A stretch of DNA of 64,000 nucleotides from Bacillus taeanensis (GCF_003318295.1 NZ_QOCW01000009.1:1-64000), one strand, 5' to 3'; counted from the stretch's first letter, positions 9,765 to 19,889 are shown. A program made the numbers and translations. Notes: generated by a model from the letters alone, not told the origin.

Positions 9765-11141
9765 TCATGTTATTTCATATTTTTCAATTCGACGCTGCAG
9801 CGCATAGCGGCTAATTCCTAACAGCTTTGCTGCTTGAGTGATATTCCACTTTGATTCTTTAATCGCTTTTTCAATATATTTCTTTTCAATACGTTCGATA
9901 TGATCTTCTAAAGAAAAATTTTCATCAAACAAAACGTCTTCTGTTTCATTTTCATTTCTATCATTATTTTCCACCGGCTGTAAAAAGTCAAGATGATGGG
10001 CAGAAAGTTCATTTTCTTGATGTAAAATCGCAAGTCGTTCAATCATATTTTTTAGCTCACGCACATTTCCCGGCCAAGCATAATTTAATAATCGTTTTTT
10101 CGCGTCATATTTTAGTAACGGTGGTTCCTTTCTCATTTGACTGTAAAACTCATTTAAAAAATGTTCTGTTAAGATGACAATGTCTTCATTTCGCTCTCGA
10201 AGCGGCGGCAGCTTCACTGGTACAACATTTAAGCGATAATAAAGATCAGAGCGAAATTCATTTTGTTGAATCATTTCTTCAAGTGAACGATTTGTTGCCG
10301 CAATCACGCGAACATTTACCTCGATATCATGAACACTTCCAATTCGTTTTATCTTTTTATCTTCTAAAAAACGAAGAAGCTTCACTTGAATATCCAGCGA
10401 TAGATCACCAATTTCATCTAAAAAAAGGGTACCGCCGTCAGCCCACTCCATTAAACCAACTTTTTGTTCGAACTGAGTTGAAAAACTATTTTTTTCAACG
10501 CCAAACAATTCACTTTCAATAAGATCTCGCGGAATACTTGCACAGTTTACAGCAACAAATGGACCATCCTGACGTTTGCTTTTTTGATGAATGCTTCTTG
10601 CCACAAGCTCCTTGCCTATCCCTGTTTCTCCTCTTACTAAAACAGTCGTATCATTGCTTGCAGCGATTAAGGAAATTTTAGATTTTAATTCTTTCATTTG
10701 ATCGCTTTCGCCGATCATTTTCACTAATCTTGTGCGCCGCTCTTCTTCCCGATAACGTTCTACTTCTTTTTCTAAATGATGATGCTTGCTCCATTTTTCA
10801 ATCGTAATTTTTAATTCTTCAAGTTCAAATGGTTTTGTTAAATAATCAAATGCCCCTTCTTTAATCGCTCTTACCGCTGTTTTTGCCTCTCCATAAGCGG
10901 TTAACATGATCACCGCCAAATCTGGATAACGTTCTTTTATTTGATGTAAGGCATCAAGTCCATTTCCATCAGGCAAACGAATATCTAACAAAAGAATGTG
11001 CGGGCTAAACTGCTCTAAAAGATTCCATCCTTCTGCTAGAGAAGCGCCTGTTTGCACTTCGTATCCTTCATCCTCTAAAAACAGCTGCAATGAAAGCCGT
11101 AATGTTGTTTCATCATCAACGATTAAAATTTTAACTGCCAT
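9765..11141 (-). CDS. NtrC-family response regulator with degenerate GAFTGA loop
   Basis: 458 residues from ATG 11141 (RBS GGGAGTG), overlapping the kinase gene by 11 nt. A receiver domain (VKILIVDDETTLRLSLQ; phospho-acceptor Asp in ILLLDIRLPDGNG; PFDYLTKPF-type switch) is followed by an AAA+ domain with Walker A GETGIGKE and Walker B GGTLFLDEIGDL. A Fis-type HTH (NITQAAKLLGISRYALQRR) ends the protein. The usual ELFGHEKGAFTGA loop that contacts sigma-54 reads ELFGVEKNSFSTQ, so it probably does not act through sigma-54. It is co-transcribed with a sensor kinase and a symporter, which it likely regulates. Confidence 0.9.
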   Translation of the reverse strand: MAVKILIVDDETTLRLSLQLFLEDEGYEVQTGASLAEGWNLLEQFSPHILLLDIRLPDGNGLDALHQIKERYPDLAVIMLTAYGEAKTAVRAIKEGAFDYLTKPFELEELKITIEKWSKHHHLEKEVERYREEERRTRLVKMIGESDQMKELKSKISLIAASNDTTVLVRGETGIGKELVARSIHQKSKRQDGPFVAVNCASIPRDLIESELFGVEKNSFSTQFEQKVGLMEWADGGTLFLDEIGDLSLDIQVKLLRFLEDKKIKRIGSVHDIEVNVRVIAATNRSLEEMIQQNEFRSDLYYRLNVVPVKLPPLRERNEDIVILTEHFLNEFYSQMRKEPPLLKYDAKKRLLNYAWPGNVRELKNMIERLAILHQENELSAHHLDFLQPVENNDRNENETEDVLFDENFSLEDHIERIEKKYIEKAIKESKWNITQAAKLLGISRYALQRRIEKYEIT

Positions 11142-12834
11142 TTCGTTCACTCCCCTCTCCAATAGGAAATGCAATTGAAAATGTTGTTCCTTTTCCTTTT
11201 TGACTGCTTACATCAATTTCTCCTTTATTTTGAACAACAAGCTGATGAACAACAGAAAGTCCTAAGCCTGTCCCTTCAGAGCGTGTTGTAAAAAAAGGAT
11301 CAAATATTTTTTTAATCACACTTTCTTCCATTCCAATGCCTGTATCTGATAGTAACATCACCACTTCATTGCCTTTTTGTTTGCTTGATATAGAAAGCTC
11401 TCCGCCATTTGGCATCGCATTCATTCCATTGATCATGACATTTAATAAAATTTGTCGAAGCTGATCGCGATCAACCATGATTTCATAATGATTTTCCTCA
11501 TGATAAAGGGTTATGTTTTTTTCTTTTGCGATTCTCTTCATTAATAGAAAAACAGACGTGACCACTTCATCAAGGTCCACCCTTTGAGGATTCGAGCCAA
11601 GCGGCCGTGAAAACTGCAGTAAATTTGTAATAATTTTATTGACGCGATCAATTTCTGCTAACATATTTTCAGCAAGCATCAGATGATCCTTACTTAACGC
11701 AAGTCTGCGCATTAATAATTCTGTTGTTGTTTTAATGCCAGCGAGCGGATTTCGGATTTCATGAGCAATACCAGAAGCCATCTCTCCTAATGAAGCTAAA
11801 CGAGACATGCGTTCCACCCGCTGTTCCAGCTTTCTTCGCTGTGTAATATTTTCAAATGTAATAAGATCGCGATGCATTCCTTCTATATCTTCTAGTGATC
11901 GATAGTTTACCGCATAATAAACCATTTCTTCATCCGTTTGGAAATGCCATATTTCTTCATGTCTTTTCTTTGATTCATAACTCGTTAATGTTTCTACTTT
12001 TTCTTTCAAAAAAGCATTTTCTTTCATCATCTTTTTCGCAGCTTCATTATAAATCGATTCCGCTCCTTCAATCACCAGCACCATGCCAACATGAACACTA
12101 TTTAAAATCGTTTCATTCAGCAGCTTCATCTTCTCAATTTCGTGATTGCGTTTATCTAATCTTTCGACCATCTCTGTTAACGAAGAGGCCAAGATACCAA
12201 TTTCATCTTTACGGTCTTTTTTAATGTCAGGATCCTTTACCTTTTCACCTTTACTGATTTGCCTGCAAAAAGCAGCTAAGTTTTTAATCGGCTTTGAAAG
12301 ATGATAAGAAAAAAGGATCGTGAGCTGTACGGCAATGATGCTCGTAATGATGCTGATTAACAGTGTATATTTTTGAATATCAGGAAGAGAACCGGAAAAA
12401 ACCGAAAATTGAATTGGAACATACAACTGCCAATTCCAAGATGAAAGCTCTTTTGTAAGGACGATACTTTCTTTAAAAAAGCTTGTATTCTGCTCGTTTC
12501 TATTTAACCAGTCCAAATGCTCTTGATTAATTTTCATTCCTTGATATGTCATTTCACCGTTTTCATCTTCAACATATAACCCATCTATTTCATTCATCAT
12601 CATTTTAAGAAATGATTTTGCTTGGCTTTCCGTAATTCCTCCTTCATTTACTTCTTTATCAAGTCTTAAGGCATAGTGCTCGATGCTTGCAAGATTTTTG
12701 TTGATCGCTGCTTGTTTCAGATGTTTATCTGATTGATAGCTCGACCACATCGAGACAACACCGATAATTAAGATTGGAAGCAGTACAATCATTAAAAAAG
12801 GGATTAATATTTTACGTTCAATTGAATGACCCAT
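11131..12834 (-). CDS. Membrane sensor histidine kinase
   Basis: 567 residues. TM1 lies at ~residues 10-30 and TM2 at ~155-175, flanking a ~125-residue extracytoplasmic sensor. A HAMP linker (LSYHLSKPIKNLAAFCRQIS), a PAS-like segment, the H-box SGIAHEIRNPLAGIKTTTEL, the N-box and the G-boxes SDTGIGMEESVI and GTGLGLSVVHQ follow. The start codon overlaps the symporter stop (TAATG), and the 3' end overlaps the regulator. It presumably senses the substrate of the linked symporter. Confidence 0.93.
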   Translation of the reverse strand: MGHSIERKILIPFLMIVLLPILIIGVVSMWSSYQSDKHLKQAAINKNLASIEHYALRLDKEVNEGGITESQAKSFLKMMMNEIDGLYVEDENGEMTYQGMKINQEHLDWLNRNEQNTSFFKESIVLTKELSSWNWQLYVPIQFSVFSGSLPDIQKYTLLISIITSIIAVQLTILFSYHLSKPIKNLAAFCRQISKGEKVKDPDIKKDRKDEIGILASSLTEMVERLDKRNHEIEKMKLLNETILNSVHVGMVLVIEGAESIYNEAAKKMMKENAFLKEKVETLTSYESKKRHEEIWHFQTDEEMVYYAVNYRSLEDIEGMHRDLITFENITQRRKLEQRVERMSRLASLGEMASGIAHEIRNPLAGIKTTTELLMRRLALSKDHLMLAENMLAEIDRVNKIITNLLQFSRPLGSNPQRVDLDEVVTSVFLLMKRIAKEKNITLYHEENHYEIMVDRDQLRQILLNVMINGMNAMPNGGELSISSKQKGNEVVMLLSDTGIGMEESVIKKIFDPFFTTRSEGTGLGLSVVHQLVVQNKGEIDVSSQKGKGTTFSIAFPIGEGSERNGS

Positions 12835-14249
12835 TAGCTGTCACTCCCCCTTTTTTTAAAAAACAGTAAACCTGCCATTACGATTGAGGGCAGAACTGGA
12901 TGATAAATGTGCTGCATCTCACTTGGTATAAGAAGAAATGCAAGAATATAAGTGATGAGGCCTCCAAATGTAGACAAAATCGCATTCTCTTTATGTACAT
13001 TTGAGTAAAGCCCGCCATATAAAGGAAATAATAAGGAAGCCGCAATAATCCCCCATATATGACCGCTAAACTCGACAATCCCTTTTGGTGGGGTAAAGGA
13101 AATAATTAAAGAAAGTGTAGCAAATAAAAAAATCATCCAGCGCGTCCATGAAAGAATTTTTTGATTCGCTGCTTTTTTTCCGCTTAACGGCAGTTTAATA
13201 TCATAAATAATGCTGCTTGCCATAATTAATAACTGCGAGTTAGCTGTCGAGATCGCAGCAGCGACAATACTAATTAACAGCAAACCTTTCCACGGGGTTT
13301 GGAGTAAATACGCAATCACATATGCATAAATTTCATCGGTGCTTTCTAAATGAAGAGTTGGCTCGAGCACTCTAGAGCCGATCCCGATTATAAAAATAGA
13401 AACATACACAATTACAAGAAAGATAATACTTGCCGCAATCATTTTCCATGCAATTTGTTTTGAACGAGCTGATAAAATTCTTACCGCATATTGCGGATTT
13501 GCCGCAACACCAAGCCCTAATGAAAAGAATGCACTTAACAGTGCCCAAAAAGATAAACCACCTTCAGGAAAAAGAGCCATATAAGAATCAGAAATCACTT
13601 CTCGTTTTTCGTAAGCGGAGACAGATGTAAAGAGCTGCGATAATCCCCCTACCTCCCTGACGATAAAGACAGCACCAAGCACAGCGCCTAACAGGATCAG
13701 ACAAAAATGAAAAATATCAGTACGGGCAACAGAATGAAGTCCGCCAAACGTTGTATATAATACAAATAAATAAATTAAAAATACGCTCACTGTATAAGGA
13801 ATTTCAAGCATTTGACTAACGACAATTCCAAACCCGCGAATTTGAATGACCACATATAACATATAACTAAAGCTTATAATGATTCCAATCCAAATTTGTA
13901 AAAGCTTCGAATCATAACGAACAAGGAAAAATTCCGGAACGGTTACGAGTTCATACTTATAAAGTTTAGTAGAAAGAAAAAGAAGGCCAATAATCCCAAG
14001 CAGCCAAGCGAGTGCTGTTGTCCAAATGACAGCTAAACCATTTTCATAAATTAAACCTGGCAGCCCTAATATGGAAGCCGCACTAAACCAAGTTGCACCA
14101 AAAGAAGCAATGCTCGGAATTAACGGAAGGTTGCGCCCCGCTAAAAAGTAGCCTGTTAACTCATCTGTTTTATCAAAACCATGCTTTCCTAACACTAAAA
14201 TCGCAATGGTATAAATTAAGAAAAAACCTAAAAACAGCAGTTCATTCAT
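12834..14249 (-). CDS. Sodium:solute symporter (SSS family)
   Basis: 471 residues with about 13 membrane helices, from ATG 14249 after GGAGAGG. The SSS hallmarks are YFLAGRNLPLIPSIASFGAT (~residue 36), the conserved ATWFSAASILGLPGLIYENG, and SIVAAAISTANSQLLIMASS (~residue 330), which holds the Na2-site serines. The substrate cannot be read from the sequence; proline, pantothenate, acetate and other carboxylates are transported by relatives. First gene of an operon with a two-component system. Confidence 0.88.
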   Translation of the reverse strand: MNELLFLGFFLIYTIAILVLGKHGFDKTDELTGYFLAGRNLPLIPSIASFGATWFSAASILGLPGLIYENGLAVIWTTALAWLLGIIGLLFLSTKLYKYELVTVPEFFLVRYDSKLLQIWIGIIISFSYMLYVVIQIRGFGIVVSQMLEIPYTVSVFLIYLFVLYTTFGGLHSVARTDIFHFCLILLGAVLGAVFIVREVGGLSQLFTSVSAYEKREVISDSYMALFPEGGLSFWALLSAFFSLGLGVAANPQYAVRILSARSKQIAWKMIAASIIFLVIVYVSIFIIGIGSRVLEPTLHLESTDEIYAYVIAYLLQTPWKGLLLISIVAAAISTANSQLLIMASSIIYDIKLPLSGKKAANQKILSWTRWMIFLFATLSLIISFTPPKGIVEFSGHIWGIIAASLLFPLYGGLYSNVHKENAILSTFGGLITYILAFLLIPSEMQHIYHPVLPSIVMAGLLFFKKRGSDS

Positions 14250-14296
14250 TACGCCTCTCCTTTCATTCTGTTTCCGCCTCATGTTTTGTAGGTTTT

Positions 14297-14344
14297 ATTA
14301 TATACAAAATCTCCACATTGAACTAGGTTTCGTTCATGTGGAGA
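14297..14344 (-). promoter_or_regulatory. Promoter of the symporter operon with an inverted repeat over the -35 region
   Basis: On the minus strand a perfect TATAAT -10 (14302-14297) lacks a good -35. In its place lies an imperfect inverted repeat, on the plus strand TCTCCACATTGAAC (14310-14323) and GTTCATGTGGAGA (14332-14344). This layout suits a sigma-A promoter needing an activator, possibly the operon's own NtrC-like regulator. Protein binding is inferred. Confidence 0.5.
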
Positions 14345-14418
14345 ACAATTTAGTATTCTCAAAAATCACGTTTATGAAGAGATTGTTTATACTATGGGGG
14401 AAGATTACTGGTTTATGT

Positions 14419-15870
14419 TTAAGTGTATTGACTTTCTTCATCACGCATTGTTGTTTGATAGAAAGTTAAAGTTGAGGCGATTTTATAAAGATGGTGTTCG
14501 TCAACCCATAACACAAAGTAATTGTAAGTGGTACCTTGGATTAGAACAGGATGTGGATACTTTACGATTAAGGCTGCCTGTCTCATCATTTCTGCGGGTT
14601 GATCAGGAGAAGGGAAAATAAAACATGCTTCTTGGTGCTGAATTCGTGTTTTAAAAATACGCGGCATGGATCCGTATGGCATTAATTGATGGAATGCTTC
14701 TCCTCGGCATACCTCCTCAATGTTTTCTCCTGCTGAAACAGCTGAAACTTGAAGAAATCCATCACTACCTTGATATCTCTCATCGTTTACTTTTTGCCAG
14801 TGCGGTGGATAGTAAAATTGAACTTTGTAGACTGGATTCTTATAAGTTCTTTTGGAGCAATCGATGCGGAAAGAAGGTGACCATTGGAGAGACAGAATTG
14901 TAACTCCTTGAATGAGCGAAATCGAGACAGGATAAGCAAGATCAATCATCCGCATTTCGTTCGCAAATTCCTGTTCCGTGCAACCAGAAAGATAGGCAAT
15001 TCTTCTTCCATCTGGGGACCATGTAACAGGAGATGCAAAACAAGTAGAGAATGCCCATATTCGATCGTTTTCTCCCCGCCGCCCTACTGTTCTAATTTGC
15101 GAATAATAGCCCCTTCTCTCGTCATATGCGGTGGCACTATATACAATATAGAGAGAATTAGGAGACCATTTCGGAAAATAGTTTTTGGCGAGCGGTCCTC
15201 CTTTTACCTCAAAAACATTGCCTGTTGAAATCTCTACAGTGTAAATGATTGAAATACTGGCACCTGGCGTTGTATAAAGCGCAAATGTACCATCGGGAGA
15301 TAACTGCACATCATGAAGTGGTCCATTCGTATTGCCTGTTATTTGCTGTTTTCCTGTTCCATCTATCCTCATGCGAAACAGTTGACTAATCCCTAGGACA
15401 CCTGGTGCTTGAAACAGCAGTTCCACACCGCTTGGAAACCACTGCACATCAGATGAATGAGACTGCTTAATTTTTTGAGCTCGGTGGGACATGACGTTAT
15501 AAAGAATAATGTGGTTTTGTTTTGTATACGCTATTTTTTTACTGTCGGACGACCAATTCAAACTGAAATCTGCGCCTTCGTCCAATTGATCAATACAAGC
15601 AATTGAACCAGTGATTACAGAAATAACATAAAGGAATCTATTTTTTCCTACAAAAGCGATTTTTCTGCTGTCCGGTGACCATAACGGAACTGAAAATGAA
15701 TCCCCTAATCCATTTGTCTGCTGAACATTCGCTCTATTTCTTAGATTATACAGCCAAATATCATAATACCCGCCACGATCAGCTGTATAAGCAATGAAAC
15801 CTCTATCAAGAGAAAGACCGTATGGAACTGCTGGTCTCACTTCAGGAAAAGTTTGATAAGAAGACTGCAT
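14419..15870 (-). CDS. TolB/WD40-like beta-propeller protein
   Basis: About 483 residues, no signal peptide. At least five PD40/TolB-type blades are visible as repeated WSPDSRKIAFVG, WSSDSKKIAYTK, LSPDGTFALYTT, WSPNSLYIVYSA and WSPDGRRIAYLS motifs, spread over residues ~60-320. A separate C-terminal domain begins near YKVQFYYPPHWQKV. Function unknown; related cytosolic propellers act as interaction scaffolds. The start is the ATG at 15870, 9 nt after GAGGAT; an in-frame GTG at 15879 abuts that site. It lies 31 nt beyond the ParB-like gene and may be co-transcribed with it. Confidence 0.75.
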   Translation of the reverse strand: MQSSYQTFPEVRPAVPYGLSLDRGFIAYTADRGGYYDIWLYNLRNRANVQQTNGLGDSFSVPLWSPDSRKIAFVGKNRFLYVISVITGSIACIDQLDEGADFSLNWSSDSKKIAYTKQNHIILYNVMSHRAQKIKQSHSSDVQWFPSGVELLFQAPGVLGISQLFRMRIDGTGKQQITGNTNGPLHDVQLSPDGTFALYTTPGASISIIYTVEISTGNVFEVKGGPLAKNYFPKWSPNSLYIVYSATAYDERRGYYSQIRTVGRRGENDRIWAFSTCFASPVTWSPDGRRIAYLSGCTEQEFANEMRMIDLAYPVSISLIQGVTILSLQWSPSFRIDCSKRTYKNPVYKVQFYYPPHWQKVNDERYQGSDGFLQVSAVSAGENIEEVCRGEAFHQLMPYGSMPRIFKTRIQHQEACFIFPSPDQPAEMMRQAALIVKYPHPVLIQGTTYNYFVLWVDEHHLYKIASTLTFYQTTMRDEESQYT

Positions 15871-15901
15871 GACTATCACATCCTCATTCTTTTATTATGA
15901 C

Positions 15902-16372
15902 TTAATGTCTTTTTAGAGTTTGATGAACCATCCTTTTCATCGATAAAATGGTCGTTTTCTTGTACCGCACCGCTAGAAGCAGTACTTTGATTTGTTGAGG
16001 TCGCGATAACTTACTGAAGCGGGGCTCCTGCTTTAAAAAGGCACGAACGATCGACCAGCTTTTCGGCAGCATCGGAAAGTCATCGAGTGTTTTCTTTTTA
16101 CATAAACGATGAAGCCGCGCTTTTATTCCTGAAGAAGTGCTTTCATCAACAATACACGGAGCATATATATTTTTTGTATGTTTTCTAAGGTACTCGAAGC
16201 GATCAACTCCGCTTAGAATGGTATAGCTGCCGTCTTTGCTATTTTTTTTAACAACTAAAATATGCATGCAATCCCACATCAAGCTTTGAAGCTTCTTAAT
16301 GTGACCCGTAATCTTTAACGATAAATCAGGCTTGATCTTACTCAATGGTATATACCGAACCGTCAATTTCAT
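15902..16372 (-). CDS. ParB/sulfiredoxin-like N-domain protein, unknown role
   Basis: 156 residues from ATG 16372 (RBS GGAGAGGGTG, spacing short). The N-terminal half resembles the ParB-like nuclease fold: YIPLSKIKPDLSL, HILVVKKNSKDGSYTILSG and VDRFEYLRKH mirror the I-x-x-NP and GxxRxxA elements of ParB N-domains, but without the canonical GERR box. The C-terminal half is very basic (KKTLDDFPMLPKSW, RPQQIKVLLLAVRYKK). It probably binds nucleic acid, but no partner or parS site was found. Confidence 0.6.
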   Translation of the reverse strand: MKLTVRYIPLSKIKPDLSLKITGHIKKLQSLMWDCMHILVVKKNSKDGSYTILSGVDRFEYLRKHTKNIYAPCIVDESTSSGIKARLHRLCKKKTLDDFPMLPKSWSIVRAFLKQEPRFSKLSRPQQIKVLLLAVRYKKTTILSMKRMVHQTLKRH

Positions 16373-16393
16373 AGGCACCCTCTCCCCGCTTTA

Positions 16394-16585
16394 TTAAATG
16401 GGTAACTCTCTTATTTGTAACAGGATTTCTAAAGTTCGCGTTATACGGATTGATAGATCAATAATAATTCCCTCTGATTCCATTCTTTTTCGCATTATAT
16501 GAATAAAATGGGCTGTTGGTACATATGGAAATAGGATGAAATCAACTTGAGGAATGTTTAGAACACGTTCAAGCGGGAATTCCAT
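16394..16585 (-). CDS. Small hypothetical protein, doubtful
   Basis: 63-codon ORF upstream of the ParB-like gene, beginning MEFPLERVLNIPQVDF. No ribosome site precedes the ATG and no family was recognised. It is kept only because it fills the gap between two genes in the same orientation. Confidence 0.3.
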   Translation of the reverse strand: MEFPLERVLNIPQVDFILFPYVPTAHFIHIMRKRMESEGIIIDLSIRITRTLEILLQIRELPI

Positions 16586-16632
16586 CTATTGAGAAGATTT
16601 GAATTCTACAGTTATTAGAGGAGGTGAAGTTT

Positions 16633-16791
16633 GTGTCATTCGCTAATTTTGATGAAGTAAAGGAAGTTTGCCGAAGAATGGAAAAATATAAGTTATCAGA
16701 CTTAGAGATTGATGCTAGAAAAATCGATGCTAGGAGACTATCAGAATATCTTTATGCACAATCGAAAAAGAAACGCGACGACCTTAATTAA
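16633..16791 (+). CDS. Small hypothetical acidic/basic helical protein (52 aa)
   Basis: GTG start 16633 with a strong GAGGAGGTG site. The product begins MSFANFDEVKEVCRRMEKYK and is rich in charged residues with a repeated IDARxIDARR pattern and a basic tail (SKKKRDDLN), consistent with a short alpha-helical protein. It is divergent from the ParB-like cluster and convergent with lutC, sharing the palindromic terminator. No family recognised. Confidence 0.6.
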   Translation: MSFANFDEVKEVCRRMEKYKLSDLEIDARKIDARRLSEYLYAQSKKKRDDLN

Positions 16792-16817
16792 GTTACTTTG
16801 ATTTGAAACATTTCTAT

Positions 16818-16869
16818 AAATAATTGATAAGGGCCTTACTGTATACAGTAAGGCCCTTATCAATTATTT
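16818..16869. terminator. Perfect 52-bp palindrome, bidirectional terminator
   Basis: Two 26-nt arms (16818-16843 and 16844-16869) are exact reverse complements with no spacer; the core reads GGGCCTTACTGTATACAGTAAG. It lies between the convergent 52-aa gene and lutC and overlaps the lutC stop codon. Confidence 0.85.
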
Positions 16870-17586
16870 ATCATTCACTACTACATATGTCGCTTTAATA
16901 GGTCCATGAACTCCGACTACTAAGTTCATTTCAATATCAGCCGAGTTGCTTGGTCCTGTTATAAAATTTACACAAGAAGCAACCTCTTCCCCGTTGTTAA
17001 TCTTCTCATGAATTTCATCAGCTGCTTGAGTGATTCTCGGTATAATAGTGCTTTTAGGAATGATTGCAATGTATGTAGTCGGAAGTAAACTTACAGAACG
17101 CCCTTTGTCATTGTCGCTAAACAAAACAACAGTACCCGATTCGGCAAGTGTTTTATCACTGAAAGTAATGCCTACATTTGCTCGTTCTGCTAATTCAATA
17201 TTTTCATTTCCAATGGATGGATCCCATACGTTCACTTCAATTTGTTCACGGGGCCACTCATCATTTAGTAAACCGCTAAGCCCACATTCAGCAAACCGGT
17301 CATCATTCCACGTAATAACAGGTCCGCCGCCATAATTTGTGACAACGTTTTTTAGTGTCTGTACTAAATCGAATGACGTTGTCTCAACAAAATCAGTTTG
17401 AATTCGCTGACATTGCTTTTTTAATACATCCATAAGCTCGTCTTGTGAAAGTCCGCGAAAAACTTCCCATTGCGGTTGATGCTTCCATTCCGGTCTCGTT
17501 ACCCCTTCTGTTCTTCTGTCACGGCCAAGATTCGCTGCAAGTTTGTTTAAAAATTTTTCTCGGTTTTGAATCGTCCCTGCTGTCAT
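16864..17586 (-). CDS. lutC: Lactate utilization protein LutC
   Basis: 240 residues, LUD-domain protein of the LutABC L-lactate oxidation complex. Diagnostic features are the N-terminal [34 protein letters not shown] (~residue 140) and the C-terminal [23 protein letters not shown]. The ATG overlaps the lutB stop by 4 nt (ATGA). Cytosolic; it works with the Fe-S subunits LutA and LutB. Confidence 0.96.
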   Translation of the reverse strand: MTAGTIQNREKFLNKLAANLGRDRRTEGVTRPEWKHQPQWEVFRGLSQDELMDVLKKQCQRIQTDFVETTSFDLVQTLKNVVTNYGGGPVITWNDDRFAECGLSGLLNDEWPREQIEVNVWDPSIGNENIELAERANVGITFSDKTLAESGTVVLFSDNDKGRSVSLLPTTYIAIIPKSTIIPRITQAADEIHEKINNGEEVASCVNFITGPSNSADIEMNLVVGVHGPIKATYVVVNDK

Positions 17587-19013
17587 GATTTAACCCCTCC
17601 TTTGCCACGCTTTTTAAACCAGTCACGAAATCGCTCTTTATCAGGAGCTGGAAACTCTCGAATATCTGTCCATGCCTTAAGCGGACCAGGTCCCTTGGAA
17701 ATTTTATTATTCACTGTAAAAGGATTCATTGCAGTCGGCGATAACTTTGAACCTAAATTATAAAGCGATGGTGAAGCTGATCCAAGTCCAAAGGCCTTCA
17801 TCGCCAGTTTTTCAGAAATTGGCGCTTTTCCCTCCCGTTCAACAATTACCTGCCGATGCTTATGAAGCAATTCGTGAAGCGGAATTTTAACTGGACATAC
17901 ATCTGTACAGGCGCCGCATAGTGTTGACGCGTACGGCAGTTCTTTATAATCTTCATAACCTCCAAGAAGAGGAGAAAGCACAGCGCCAATTGGTCCAGAA
18001 TAAATTGAACCGTATGAATGACCGCCTACATGACGATAAATGGGACAAACGTTCACACATGCCGCACAACGAATGCACTGTAAAATAGATTGAAATTCTG
18101 TACCTATTATTTTGGAGCGTCCATTGTCAACAATAACAACATGAAATTCTTCAGGGCCATCCACATCGCCTTCCTGCTTAGGACCTGTTAATGCTGTTAC
18201 ATAACTTGTTAACTTTTGGCCTACAGCACTTCTTGTCAACAAGCTTACTAATACTTCAAATTCGGCAAACGTCGGGACAATACGCTCCATTCCCATTACC
18301 GTAATTTGTGTTTTTGGAAGGGATGATACAAGTCTTGCATTTCCTTCATTTGTCACAAGGCTAATCGATCCCGATTCTGCGATTGCAAAGTTACAGCCTG
18401 TAATCCCAATATCCGCCGCTAAAAACTCCTTCCGCAGCATTTCTCTTGCATGTAGTGCAAGTTCTTCAGGTTTTTCTGTTTTTGTATATGCTAATTTTTC
18501 TTTGAATACGTCGCGAATTTGCTCTTTATTTTTATGAAGGGCAGGCGTGACAATATGTGAAGGGGGATCATGGTCATCAACTTGTAAAATATACTCTCCA
18601 AGATCTGTCTCAATCACTTCACAGCCCTGTTCTTCTAAACAAGCATTCATATTAATTTCTTCCGTTACCATCGATTTAGACTTAACGACTTTCTTTCCAT
18701 TCTTTTTTTGAATCACATTTTTAATATACTCGTTTGCCTCATCAGGAGTTTCAGCAAAAAAGACATGTCCTCCTCGTTCTGCCACCTTTTCACTAAACTG
18801 CATTAAATAATAATCAAGGTTTTCAAGGGTATGTTGACGAATTTCTTCTCCAAGATTACGCCATTCTTCCCAATTGCCAAGTTCCTCCGTAGAGTCAATA
18901 CGTCTAGTGCTAAGCCGTTCTTGCGCACCTGCTACTGCACCGCGCATAAACGTATTATTAATGCCATTATCAACACGCTCTTTAAATCCTTCCGTTCCGA
19001 TTTTCATCGCCAT
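17583..19013 (-). CDS. lutB: Lactate utilization iron-sulfur protein LutB
   Basis: 476 residues. An N-terminal LUD domain ([19 protein letters not shown]) is followed by two ferredoxin-like 4Fe-4S cysteine sets, [12 protein letters not shown] (~residue 312) and CGACTDVCP (~362), and a C-terminal DUF3390 tail ([16 protein letters not shown]). It is the central electron-transfer subunit of LutABC. It lies between lutA (21 nt) and lutC (4-nt overlap). Confidence 0.96.
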   Translation of the reverse strand: MAMKIGTEGFKERVDNGINNTFMRGAVAGAQERLSTRRIDSTEELGNWEEWRNLGEEIRQHTLENLDYYLMQFSEKVAERGGHVFFAETPDEANEYIKNVIQKKNGKKVVKSKSMVTEEINMNACLEEQGCEVIETDLGEYILQVDDHDPPSHIVTPALHKNKEQIRDVFKEKLAYTKTEKPEELALHAREMLRKEFLAADIGITGCNFAIAESGSISLVTNEGNARLVSSLPKTQITVMGMERIVPTFAEFEVLVSLLTRSAVGQKLTSYVTALTGPKQEGDVDGPEEFHVVIVDNGRSKIIGTEFQSILQCIRCAACVNVCPIYRHVGGHSYGSIYSGPIGAVLSPLLGGYEDYKELPYASTLCGACTDVCPVKIPLHELLHKHRQVIVEREGKAPISEKLAMKAFGLGSASPSLYNLGSKLSPTAMNPFTVNNKISKGPGPLKAWTDIREFPAPDKERFRDWFKKRGKGGVKS

Positions 19014-19034
19014 CGGTGACCCTCTCCTTTTCTA

Positions 19035-19751
19035 TCAGCTGTTCAATACTTCGGCAATATGCAGCACCTTAATTGGCTTTCCTTTCCGTTCAATTCGCCC
19101 GCCAATATTCATTAAGCAGCCGCAATCAGCGCCGATTAAATAGTCTGCTTCCGTTTCTTCAATACTCCTAACCTTCTCATCTACCATTTGCTCTGAGATA
19201 TTGCCCATTTTCACAGAAAATGTTCCTCCAAATCCGCAGCAATTATGGCTGTTTGGCAGTGGAATGTATTCTAATCCTTCTACATTTTCTAGCAGCTTTG
19301 TAGGCGCTTCTTTTACACCTAATAATCGAGTCATATGACAGGATTTATGATATGTTGCTTTTCCATTAAGCTTTGCTCCTACATTTTCTACTTTTAGCAC
19401 ATCAACAATAAATTGCGTCAGTTCATACGTTTTGTTAGCAAGATTAAACGCCCGATCCTCCCACACATGATCACCCGCAAATACATGAGGATATTCACGA
19501 AACATTGTCGCGCAAGAACCTGAAGGGGTTACAACATACTCTGCATTTTCAAACGTTTGGATCATTCGTTTCATCGCTTCTTTTGATTCTTTCACATAGC
19601 CGCTGTTATAAGCCGGTTGGCCGCAGCAAGTTTGTGTTTCTGGAAATTCGACTTCACAGCCTAATTTTTCAAGCAGTTCAACAGCTGCTCTCCCAGCTCC
19701 TGTTTGGAACATATCTACTAAACAAGTAACAAATAATGTTACTTTCATCAT
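19035..19751 (-). CDS. lutA: Lactate utilization protein LutA (CCG-domain Fe-S subunit)
   Basis: 238 residues from ATG 19751 (or the adjacent ATG 19748), after GGGGGGAT. A longer ORF upstream crosses the operator and has no RBS. The two CCG (heterodisulfide reductase D-type) cysteine motifs are [12 protein letters not shown] (~residue 38) and [12 protein letters not shown] (~residue 175), with SGSCATMF and [10 protein letters not shown] between. First gene of the lutABC operon. Confidence 0.95.
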   Translation of the reverse strand: MMKVTLFVTCLVDMFQTGAGRAAVELLEKLGCEVEFPETQTCCGQPAYNSGYVKESKEAMKRMIQTFENAEYVVTPSGSCATMFREYPHVFAGDHVWEDRAFNLANKTYELTQFIVDVLKVENVGAKLNGKATYHKSCHMTRLLGVKEAPTKLLENVEGLEYIPLPNSHNCCGFGGTFSVKMGNISEQMVDEKVRSIEETEADYLIGADCGCLMNIGGRIERKGKPIKVLHIAEVLNS

Positions 19752-19823
19752 TATCCCCCCTGTACCAATATAGAAAACGCTTTCTATTATCAATTTAATA
19801 TAAAGCTCATCATTAGTCAACTG

Positions 19824-19836
19824 GTCATCTGATGAC
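19824..19836. promoter_or_regulatory. LutR-type operator upstream of lutA
   Basis: Palindrome GTCATCTGATGAC, 73 nt upstream of the lutA start. The same core recurs before lctP, so both lactate units probably share the FadR-family regulator encoded next door. Confidence 0.75.
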
Positions 19837-19889
19837 TTAAAAATAAAATATAAACTGAGCCGCATAACTTGTTTTCTTACAGTATCAAG

